Notes under the pieces: model-generated
The model's input: the letters and a program-made list of their open reading frames with translations, nothing else
The model's database searches: none
What the model was told of the DNA's origin: nothing
Part shown: positions 1 to 5,086 of the stretch, piece by piece
Layout: every line of letters begins with the position of its first letter
How positions within the stretch are numbered: the stretch's first letter is position 1
Position numbers and translations under genes: made by a program
Assembly (NCBI GenBank): GCA_025453305.1
Contig: JALOQO010000042.1
Location: 1-5,669 of the forward strand
Direction: 5' to 3'
DNA: 5,669 nt
Origin: Patescibacteria group bacterium
Lineage (GTDB): Bacteria; Patescibacteriota; Saccharimonadia; Saccharimonadales; CAIOMD01

Positions 1-2
1 CA

Positions 3-92
3 ACAGGATTTATATTATATCAATTAGCCTTAAAAAAGGGCGAGGCCGAGGATTTAAAGAATGTCCACCAACCCAGTTCTGACTCCAACTGA
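3..92 (+). CDS. C-terminal tail of an unidentified upstream gene (5' truncated)
   Basis: The third forward frame is open from the window edge to a TGA at 90-92 and encodes 29 residues. They begin TGFILYQLAL, which is hydrophobic, and continue KKGEAEDLKNVHQ, which is charged. That pattern would suit the end of a membrane helix followed by a cytoplasmic tail. If real, the frame overlaps the start of xseA by 32 bases, which would make the two genes translationally coupled. The other two forward frames are closed at 25-27 and 83-85, so this is the only candidate for an upstream coding end. The product cannot be identified from so short a tail, and chance openness over 30 codons is possible. Confidence 0.45.
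   Translation, partial: TGFILYQLALKKGEAEDLKNVHQPSSDSN
48..51 (+). promoter_or_regulatory. Ribosome binding site of xseA
   Basis: A GAGG core lies nine bases before the ATG at 61, a normal Shine-Dalgarno distance. It supports the ATG at 61 as the xseA start even though that start falls inside the upstream reading frame. Confidence 0.5.
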
Positions 93-1182
93 TTTTGTAG
101 CCATAACTAACCAAGTTTTAGATACTAGTTTTGGGCTGGTTTATATAGAGGGCGAAATTTCTAGTTTTAGAGTGAGTAAAAATAAATGGGTATATTTTGA
201 TCTAAAAGATAATTATTCGAAAGTATCTTGTTTTGGTAGTGTATACAGTATGCCCGGGCCACTAGAAGACGGCCTAGTAGTACAAATAGCTGGTAGTGCT
301 AGGCTACATCCACAATTTGGATTTTCGGTTACCGTTAGTTCTGTAACACCAGTTGGCAAGGGCAGTATAGCTCAAGCTTTTGCTCTGCTTCAAAAAAAAT
401 TAGAACAAGAAGGTTTGTTTGATGATAGCCGAAAAAGAACATTGCCGTATCCACCAAAGAAAATTGCGGTTGTTGCTAGTATAGAATCGGCCGGTTATAT
501 AGATTTTACTAAAATATTACAAGCAAGATGGCCTTATGTTGCACTAGATGTTTATGACACTTTGGTGCAGGGTGAATCCGCCCCAGAACAGCTAATGAAT
601 GCAATAAAAATTGCCAACGAATCTAGTGCTTTAGCGGATGTTTTAATTGTTACTAGGGGTGGTGGCAGTGCCGATGATTTAGCGGCTTTTAACGATGAAA
701 GGGTTATTAGGGCTATTGCTGGCAGTAGGATACCTACACTGGTGGCTATTGGCCACGAAATAGATGTTAGTCTTAGTGAACTTGTAGCTGATAAGCGAGC
801 AAGTACCCCTAGCAATGCAGCCGAAATGCTGGTGCCAGACAGAGCAGATTTTTCAAATAGGGTGTCTAGTTATCGCCAAGAATTATCACGGCTTATATAT
901 GCAATGATAGCCCTGCAAAAATCAGGCAATAAGGCGTATCGCCAAAGACTTAACCGAGAATCTATGGCAATAATTAATGCCGAAAAGGATAACATATTTA
1001 AACTTAGGCAGTTATTAAGCGCCTATAATCCTAAAAATGTTTTAAAAAGAGGCTACACAATAACCAGAAGCGGAGACAGGGTTATAATGCGTAGTAAGCA
1101 AGCTTTGGTAGGTGGTGAATTATCGATTGAATTCTATGATGGTAGGTTGGCGGTTAGCCCAATTAATAAAAACAAGGTATAG
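61..1182 (+). CDS. xseA: Exodeoxyribonuclease VII large subunit
   Basis: This is the catalytic subunit of exonuclease VII, which degrades single-stranded DNA into oligonucleotides in repair and recombination and acts with several copies of the small subunit XseB. Residues 8-105 form the OB-fold DNA-binding domain (FGLVYIEGEIS at 24-34). Residues 118-260 hold the nuclease core, with GLFDDSRKRTLPYPPKKIAV, TRGGGSADDL, GHEID and the ADKRASTPSNAAE block. The residues matching the proposed active site of the E. coli enzyme are all present: D148, R199, H232 and D235. The C-terminal signature around YNPKNVLKRGYTI (322-334) and the final beta segment are also there. At 373 residues it is well short of the E. 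coli protein (456); the missing length falls mainly in the helical/coiled-coil arm (about 262-320). The ATG at 61 places the OB fold correctly and has GAGG upstream. xseB follows after eight bases. Confidence 0.96.
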   Translation: MSTNPVLTPTDFVAITNQVLDTSFGLVYIEGEISSFRVSKNKWVYFDLKDNYSKVSCFGSVYSMPGPLEDGLVVQIAGSARLHPQFGFSVTVSSVTPVGKGSIAQAFALLQKKLEQEGLFDDSRKRTLPYPPKKIAVVASIESAGYIDFTKILQARWPYVALDVYDTLVQGESAPEQLMNAIKIANESSALADVLIVTRGGGSADDLAAFNDERVIRAIAGSRIPTLVAIGHEIDVSLSELVADKRASTPSNAAEMLVPDRADFSNRVSSYRQELSRLIYAMIALQKSGNKAYRQRLNRESMAIINAEKDNIFKLRQLLSAYNPKNVLKRGYTITRSGDRVIMRSKQALVGGELSIEFYDGRLAVSPINKNKV

Positions 1183-1190
1183 TAAAATAT

Positions 1191-1403
1191 ATGTCAAAGG
1201 CGAGCTATCCTAAAGATTTTAATTATCAGCAAGCACAAGAAGAATTAAATCAGCTACTGGATTGGTTTGAAAGCGGCGAAAACGACTTAGCCGGCGCTCT
1301 GGAAAAGTATCAAAAAGCCGAACAATTATTAAACTATATGGAATCTTACCTAAACGATACCGAAGCCTCGTTAAAAATCGCAATTAAGAACCTAAAAACC
1401 TAA
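1191..1403 (+). CDS. xseB: Exodeoxyribonuclease VII small subunit
   Basis: This small helical protein binds the helical arm of XseA and is needed for exonuclease VII assembly. The 70 residues match the family pattern across the whole length: FNYQQAQEELNQLLDWFESG (residues 10-29), then the NDLAGALEKYQKAEQLL helix and a final helix with SYLNDTEASLKI. The length is typical (about 60-80). The family's usual YxxG in the second helix is YQKA here, a mild change. The gene starts eight bases after the xseA stop, so the subunits are almost certainly co-transcribed and probably translationally coupled. No strong Shine-Dalgarno is visible; only a weak AAGG occurs, inside the end of xseA. Confidence 0.93.
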   Translation: MSKASYPKDFNYQQAQEELNQLLDWFESGENDLAGALEKYQKAEQLLNYMESYLNDTEASLKIAIKNLKT

Positions 1404-1417
1404 GTAGATATTATAAA

Positions 1418-1906
1418 GTGCAATATTTAATTATCCCCGGTTTAATAATTTTTACTTGTTTTGCAATAATAATCTTTTTTGGGGCACCGTATTTACCTAC
1501 ACTAAGAAGCCAAAGGCAGGCTGCAATTGAGCTATTAGATTTACCAAAAGGAAGTATGATTTTTGATATAGGTAGCGGTGATGGCCGTTTTTTAAGACAA
1601 GTTGCAAAACAGGGTTATATAGCTTATGGAATAGAGGCAAATCCGATTTTAGTAATAGTATCTTATTTGGTTACATTTAAATATCGCAAACGAGTAACAG
1701 TTAAATGGGATGATATGTGGACTGCAAAATGGCCTAAAACAGACGGTGTATATGTATTTTTGCATACAAGATTTATGGAAAAACTGGATAAAAAATTATC
1801 TCAAGAATATAAAAGCAAAAATGTCAAAGTTGTGTCTTATGCTTTTGAAATCCCCAGCAAAAAGTGCTTAAAGAATAGCGGCGGTATGTACCTGTATGAG
1901 TATTAA
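1418..1906 (+). CDS. Membrane-anchored class I SAM-dependent methyltransferase, FAM173-like
   Basis: The start is a GTG, since an in-frame TAA lies just upstream and the first ATG (residue 47) would delete the membrane segment. Residues 1-22 are one hydrophobic helix (LIIPGLIIFTCFAIIIFF). APYLPTLRSQR (23-33) then leads into the Rossmann-type methyltransferase fold. Motif I is FDIGSGDGRFL (49-59), and the acidic end of the second strand is YGIEANP (70-76), expected to hold the SAM ribose. The later segments DDMWTAKWPKTDGVYVFL and VKVVSYAFEIPS also fit. Order and wording (membrane helix, P-x-P-T before motif I, GSGDGR, E-x-NP, a Trp after the acidic loop) resemble FAM173, whose animal members methylate lysines on the ATP synthase c subunit and the ADP/ATP carrier. 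The bacterial substrate cannot be read from sequence. It ends 11 bases inside the next gene. Confidence 0.8.
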   Translation: MQYLIIPGLIIFTCFAIIIFFGAPYLPTLRSQRQAAIELLDLPKGSMIFDIGSGDGRFLRQVAKQGYIAYGIEANPILVIVSYLVTFKYRKRVTVKWDDMWTAKWPKTDGVYVFLHTRFMEKLDKKLSQEYKSKNVKVVSYAFEIPSKKCLKNSGGMYLYEY

Positions 1907-2198
1907 CCCCGAACAATCATCTGTTTTTGAATCAAATACAGAAAATCTAGATTCATTACGAAAAGAGCTCGACATACAAGAAGATAGTTTAAAAGTTTTA
2001 GAAGAGGAAATCGCTATATTTAAAAAAAGTCGTGAATCTGTTTATGTTGGGCATCAACTAGGTGCTAGCGATGGCCTGGTTCTTACAAAAGAAGAATATA
2101 CTAAAAGACTTAAACAACTAAGATTATTGCAAGAGGAGCTTATAAGAAAAATCGCAATATTAAAAAATCAAATACAAGCTCTAAGCTCTTCACCCTAA
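1896..2198 (+). CDS. Hypothetical coiled-coil protein
   Basis: This 100-residue protein is not recognised as a named family. Two charged, leucine-rich helices at about residues 16-46 (LDSLRKELDIQEDSLKVLEE) and 65-96 (KEEYTKRLKQLRLLQEELIR) flank a Gly-containing linker, VGHQLGASDG (51-60). An antiparallel helical hairpin is the likely shape. There is no signal peptide or membrane segment, so it should be cytoplasmic. The ATG lies inside the last codons of the methyltransferase gene in another frame (11-base overlap), which points to translational coupling. A structural or adaptor role is possible, but nothing indicates a partner. Confidence 0.75.
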   Translation: MSINPEQSSVFESNTENLDSLRKELDIQEDSLKVLEEEIAIFKKSRESVYVGHQLGASDGLVLTKEEYTKRLKQLRLLQEELIRKIAILKNQIQALSSSP

Positions 2199-2224
2199 AC
2201 CCTAATTGTGGTAGCATAAGTGTG

Positions 2225-2974
2225 ATGGACCCGAACGCTCAAAAACCACAACAACCTGTTAATTTTGCTCAATCTAACAATATTACTAGCGCAATTTCTA
2301 CAGCTACAGCATTGCCACCAAGTCCCCATAAAACACCGGTAGCTTTGATAATTTTTGCTGTTGCTATGTTGCTTGTTTCTGTAACACTGGCAGTATTATT
2401 AGTGATATTTTATGGCCAAGCTCAAGATTATAAAAATAACAGTGATAAAAAATCGGAAATAGCCGTAAAAACAGCTTTAGAGAATCAGGATAAAACCCTA
2501 AAAGAGCAGTTTGCCCAAGCCGAGAAAGAGCCTCTCAAAGAATATGTTACACCTAGTAGCGCTGCAAGTGTAAAGATAGTTTATCCTAAAACCTGGAGTG
2601 TTTATGCTGTAGAGGGCAGAGATGGCAATACTGTAAATAACTATTTTCACCCGAATTTAGTTAACGACACCAACAATAACAATAATTTGTACGCCTTAAG
2701 ACTAGAGGTATTGGACCGAGTTTATACAACAGTTATCAAAGAGTACGAGTCGAGTGCAAAAAACGGTAAAGTTAAAATTTCACCATTTGTAGCAAAAAAT
2801 GTTAAGGGTGCCGAAACCGGTATTAGGATAGATGGCGAAATTAACAACAATGTACAGGGTTCTATGGTGGTGTTGCCGGTAAGGGATAAAACAATCAGAA
2901 TCTGGACCGAATCCGGTAATTACACAGACGATTTTAATAAATTTATTTTAGAAAACCTAACATATAACCCATAA
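2225..2974 (+). CDS. Single-pass membrane protein with probable PsbP-like extracytoplasmic domain
   Basis: The 249 residues fall into four parts. A Pro/Gln/Ser/Thr-rich cytoplasmic tail covers 1-37. One strong transmembrane helix spans about 38-63 (VALIIFAVAMLLVSVTLAVL). A charged, probably helical stalk covers 67-105. A compact domain at 108-249 is presumably outside the membrane. That domain has a PsbP/LpqN-like look: a beta start IVYPKTWSVYAVE (118-130), a central Asn-rich loop (NDTNNNNN, 147-154), and a closing strand plus helix, TIRIWTESGNYTDDFNKFIL (223-242), ending ENLTYNP. Membrane-anchored proteins of this form are common in Patescibacteria, and most have no assigned function. ATG 2225 is preferred to the adjacent in-frame GTG at 2222. 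No clear Shine-Dalgarno is present. The 26-base gap before it suggests continued co-transcription. Confidence 0.75.
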   Translation: MDPNAQKPQQPVNFAQSNNITSAISTATALPPSPHKTPVALIIFAVAMLLVSVTLAVLLVIFYGQAQDYKNNSDKKSEIAVKTALENQDKTLKEQFAQAEKEPLKEYVTPSSAASVKIVYPKTWSVYAVEGRDGNTVNNYFHPNLVNDTNNNNNLYALRLEVLDRVYTTVIKEYESSAKNGKVKISPFVAKNVKGAETGIRIDGEINNNVQGSMVVLPVRDKTIRIWTESGNYTDDFNKFILENLTYNP

Positions 2975-2990
2975 TATTTGTTATAATATT
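2971..2990 (+). repeat. Direct repeat ATAATATT x2 over the promoter
   Basis: ATAATATT occurs at 2971-2978 and again at 2983-2990, separated by TGTT, giving a 12-base period. The second copy covers most of the -10 element and the first covers the stop codon of the membrane-protein gene. It could be an operator, but in AT-rich DNA an 8-base match of A and T is weak evidence. Confidence 0.35.
2979..2987 (+). promoter_or_regulatory. Extended -10 promoter for the pseudo-two-component/recO block
   Basis: TGTTATAAT matches the extended -10 consensus TGnTATAAT exactly. It sits just after the stop of the membrane-protein gene in the longest gap of the window (92 bases). No convincing -35 lies 17 bases upstream (the hexamer there is AACATA), as is common when an extended -10 is present. 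Transcription would start near 2994, giving a leader of about 70 bases before the ATG at 3067. Confidence 0.6.
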
Positions 2991-3012
2991 GGTATACAAA
3001 TAGAGGGTAAAA

Positions 3013-3034
3013 ATAGCAGTCGGTGGTATGCTAT
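3013..3034 (+). other. Small hairpin in the 5' leader
   Basis: ATAGCA (3013-3018) and TGCTAT (3029-3034) are perfect inverted repeats around a ten-base GT-rich loop. The hairpin would lie in the leader of the pseudo-kinase transcript. It is too AT-rich, and lacks the U-tract, to be a terminator. A regulatory role is possible but unsupported. Confidence 0.3.
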
Positions 3035-3066
3035 CAATAGGGTAATAGGGGCTTAAACAAAGGCTT

Positions 3067-3735
3067 ATGCAAACACACAATTCGGCTACAATACTTTACG
3101 AACTGCAACAGATATTAATTCAAATTAAAAACAGTAGCGAACTATCGGATATCGAACAGAGACAATTGGCAAACGATTTATCTAAACATGGGCTTAATTT
3201 GTTGCATTATGCATTATTTGCAATGGAAAATAATCAGTTAAAGTTGGATTTTACTAGCGTGTCGGCGGCTGCGGCGCTATATGATGTAACTCAAGATATA
3301 AAGCCGCTAGCATCGAACTACAATATTGAAATGCACTTTAATGCGTCGCCAAACCTAGAACCAGTATATACAAACGAACAATACTTAAAAGGTAGTATTT
3401 ATGGCTTACTGGCTGGGATAATTACAGGCAATAATCATAATCGCGATACAGTTAAATTAACAGTTACCGTACAGCAAACAAAACCATTTATACAGAGAAT
3501 TGGTGTTTATTCTGATTCTGCATTAATTACAACCAAATTAGTTAGGCCGGTAAAGACCACAAGGGTGACAAGAATGACCAGGCCAGAAATTACACACACT
3601 AGCGGTCTTGGATTTACGGTTTCACAACTATTAACAGAAAGACTACAGGCGCATTTTGAGCCTTTTTGCCACAAAAATAATAAGGGCATTGGTTTCTATT
3701 TGGCAGAATCAAAACAACTTAGTCTAATTAACTAG
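3067..3735 (+). CDS. Degenerate histidine-kinase-like protein (pseudo-kinase)
   Basis: The 222-residue soluble protein follows the layout of a histidine kinase core without a sensor or membrane segment. Residues 5-60 resemble the DHp helical hairpin. The H box, usually S-H-E-L-R-T-P-L, aligns with LYELQQIL (10-17), so the phospho-accepting His would be Tyr11. QLKLDFTSVSAAAALYDVTQ (57-76) and IKPLASNYNIEMHFNASPNL (78-97) match the kinase linker and first strands. The HATPase fold follows, but the N box aligns with YGLLAGIITG (112-121) and lacks both Asn, and the G1 box near VYSDSALI (147-154) lacks its glycines. The G2 loop HTSGLGFTVSQLLTERL (177-193) and the final KGIGFYLAE (206-214) are kept. 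Catalysis and autophosphorylation look unlikely. The receiver-like gene follows after three bases. The ATG at 3067 has only a close AAAGG upstream. The function is not known; a binding or scaffold role is inferred. Confidence 0.7.
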   Translation: MQTHNSATILYELQQILIQIKNSSELSDIEQRQLANDLSKHGLNLLHYALFAMENNQLKLDFTSVSAAAALYDVTQDIKPLASNYNIEMHFNASPNLEPVYTNEQYLKGSIYGLLAGIITGNNHNRDTVKLTVTVQQTKPFIQRIGVYSDSALITTKLVRPVKTTRVTRMTRPEITHTSGLGFTVSQLLTERLQAHFEPFCHKNNKGIGFYLAESKQLSLIN

Positions 3736-3738
3736 TTT

Positions 3739-4104
3739 ATGATAGTAGCTTTAGAGCCAGATTTGATTACCCGACGGCAACTAATTGCCACCGCCGAATC
3801 TTTGGGTATCACACTAACGGTTTTTAATGATCCAAAACTATTAATTCAGTCGCTAGATAAAGTTATGCCAAGTGTTTTAATAATCGAACCCCAAACAGCA
3901 CCGCTTAGTGGCATAGCCCTTTTGCAAGAATTCAGAAGTTACGAGGATTTGGCGACTATACCAATAGTCATATACAGTCTAGTTCCAGAGGCAAACTTTA
4001 GGTTAACTGCCAGTGAGTGGGGTCTTTTTGGTGTTAAGAAATACTACCATAAGTCATCAACATCTATGAAACATATGTTAAATTATGCCAGATCTCTTAA
4101 GTAG
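3739..4104 (+). CDS. Stand-alone receiver-like protein with Glu at the phosphorylation site
   Basis: The 121 residues cover one response-regulator receiver fold and nothing more; there is no DNA-binding or enzymatic output domain. Aligned by eye with CheY, the acidic pair falls at E6-P7 (D8 adjacent), and the phospho-accepting Asp57 falls at E50 in VLIIEPQTAPLSG (46-58), with the G eight residues later as in CheY. The switch Thr87 falls at S80 in IPIVIYS, and Lys109 at K105 in KKYYHKSS. The usual K-P-F after the Lys is K-S-S. Asp-to-Glu at the acceptor can mimic the phosphorylated state in some regulators such as NtrC, so this protein may be locked in one state or act through binding alone. 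The ATG lies three bases after the pseudo-kinase stop, which suggests coupled translation and a shared job. recO begins 18 bases downstream. Confidence 0.75.
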   Translation: MIVALEPDLITRRQLIATAESLGITLTVFNDPKLLIQSLDKVMPSVLIIEPQTAPLSGIALLQEFRSYEDLATIPIVIYSLVPEANFRLTASEWGLFGVKKYYHKSSTSMKHMLNYARSLK

Positions 4105-4122
4105 CGGTTAAGATTATCAAAT

Positions 4123-4803
4123 ATGAAAATAAATAAATATCGAACTATTGTTCTAAGTAGAACTAACTACGGCGAAAGTGATAGGATTGCCACCTTACTT
4201 ACAAATGATGGTCATAAAATTAGTGTAATTGCAAAAGGCGTTAGAAAGCCCAAGTCTAAACTGGTTTGTTCTGTAGAGCTTTTTTGCGTGTCCGACATTA
4301 CAACAGCTAGTGGCAAGAGTAGTTTAGCAACTATCACGGGTGCTAAATTACATAAGCAATACACCGGCTTTTTGAATGATCTAGAAAAGGTACATTTTGC
4401 CTACGATATTGTTAAATATATTAATAAAACTACAGATGACAGCTTAGAACCGGCTTTTTTTAATATCTTAAATAGCGCACTGGAATCTTTACATCAAGAT
4501 ATACCCTTAACTTTGGTTAGCTTGGTTGCTTGGTCGCACTTATTGCAGTTGCATGGCAGTGGTTTGCAACTAAAAAAACAGACAACTGGTGCTGGCTTTA
4601 AAGAGGGTGCAAGTTATGCATTTGATTACGAAAACGGTGGTTTTATAGAAAGTGAGTCAGGCGTTTTTAGCCCCGAACACATTAAGTTGGTCCAATTAGC
4701 CCAAAAACATAGCGCCAAACAGCTAACAGTTGCCAAAGATGCTGCCAATTTTGCTCATGATTTGCACCCAACTATAAAAAAGTTTGTAGAAACTACCTAC
4801 TAA
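4123..4803 (+). CDS. recO: DNA repair protein RecO
   Basis: RecO binds single-stranded DNA and RecR and helps load RecA onto SSB-coated gaps. The N-terminal OB fold is clear: YRTIVLSRTNYGESDRIATL (6-25), then DGHKISVIAKGVRKPKSKL (29-47), both matching the family. The helical C-terminal half (about 85-226) keeps WSHLLQLHGSGLQL (137-150) and the Gly-Gly turn YENGGFIES (169-177). The four-Cys zinc site that many RecO proteins carry here is absent: the only cysteines are C49 and C55, in the OB fold. E. coli RecO also lacks that site, so loss does not imply inactivity. The length of 226 residues is near the family norm (about 240). It sits 18 bases after the receiver-like gene, without a strong ribosome site. 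RecO followed by GlyRS is a known gene neighbourhood. Confidence 0.9.
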   Translation: MKINKYRTIVLSRTNYGESDRIATLLTNDGHKISVIAKGVRKPKSKLVCSVELFCVSDITTASGKSSLATITGAKLHKQYTGFLNDLEKVHFAYDIVKYINKTTDDSLEPAFFNILNSALESLHQDIPLTLVSLVAWSHLLQLHGSGLQLKKQTTGAGFKEGASYAFDYENGGFIESESGVFSPEHIKLVQLAQKHSAKQLTVAKDAANFAHDLHPTIKKFVETTY

Positions 4804-4819
4804 CAGATATACTAGCGAT

Positions 4820-5086
4820 ATGAGATATGAAATAGTGAGACGGGAAGATGCGAAGCCCAATCAAGTGAGTGCTGTCAGACCTCATGTCATTAACAGACTG
4901 TTAGGAATATTCAGTATATATTTAGTTGACACAGAAGCGCCAGAACTCTTAAGTACATCGGTAGAGCCTGATGGCTTATGGGTAGTAGTTACTTATGGCA
5001 ATCCTAAAACAGGTAAAACAACTCATCAGGTTAAAGCACCTAAAGGGCCGAGAATCTCGAGCGTACTGGAGGTATTAAATGAATAA
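4820..5086 (+). CDS. Hypothetical 88-residue protein between recO and glyS
   Basis: This protein is not recognised. A basic N-terminus, MRYEIVRREDAKPNQVSAVR, precedes a short hydrophobic stretch INRLLGIFSIYLV (24-36), which is too short and mixed for a confident membrane segment. A probable beta hairpin follows, LWVVVTYG then TTHQVKAPKGP (53-77), and a final helix SSVLEVLNE. The turn GNPKTGKT (60-67) fits the Walker A pattern GxxxxGK[ST] after a beta strand, but no other part of a P-loop NTPase is present. The gene starts 16 bases after recO, and its last eight bases overlap the glyS start. It also contains the glyS ribosome binding site, so it probably belongs to the same transcript. The intact frame and tight packing argue that it is real. 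Confidence 0.7.
   Translation: MRYEIVRREDAKPNQVSAVRPHVINRLLGIFSIYLVDTEAPELLSTSVEPDGLWVVVTYGNPKTGKTTHQVKAPKGPRISSVLEVLNE
5068..5072 (+). promoter_or_regulatory. Shine-Dalgarno of glyS
   Basis: GGAGG lies six bases before the ATG at 5079, the best ribosome binding site in the window. It fixes the glyS start inside the end of the 88-residue gene and suggests glyS is translated more strongly than its neighbours, most of which lack a clear site. Confidence 0.75.

Noticed and set aside
552..815. An 87-codon open frame on the minus strand within xseA
   Set aside because: It lies wholly inside the nuclease core of xseA, has no ribosome site, and gives a low-complexity Ser/Leu/Ala protein typical of an antisense shadow.
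2193..2205. CCCTAAACCCTAA, resembling a telomere-type repeat
   Set aside because: There are only two units, one overlapping the stop of the coiled-coil gene. It is far too short to be more than chance.
2222..2224. GTG as the start of the membrane-protein gene
   Set aside because: An ATG follows immediately in frame. The two differ by one residue and ATG is the more usual start.
3028..3045. A five-codon reading frame (MLSIG) in the leader of the pseudo-kinase gene, a possible leader peptide
   Set aside because: It has no clear ribosome site and no regulatory codon run. Frames this short arise by chance.
3507..3689. A 60-codon open frame on the minus strand within the pseudo-kinase gene
   Set aside because: It is opposite a well-supported gene and has no recognisable protein features; it is a shadow frame.
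4999..5022. The Walker A-like GNPKTGKT taken as proof of a P-loop ATPase
   Set aside because: The protein is only 88 residues, has no Walker B or further strands, and the motif sits in what looks like a beta turn. It is kept only as a question under the orphan gene.
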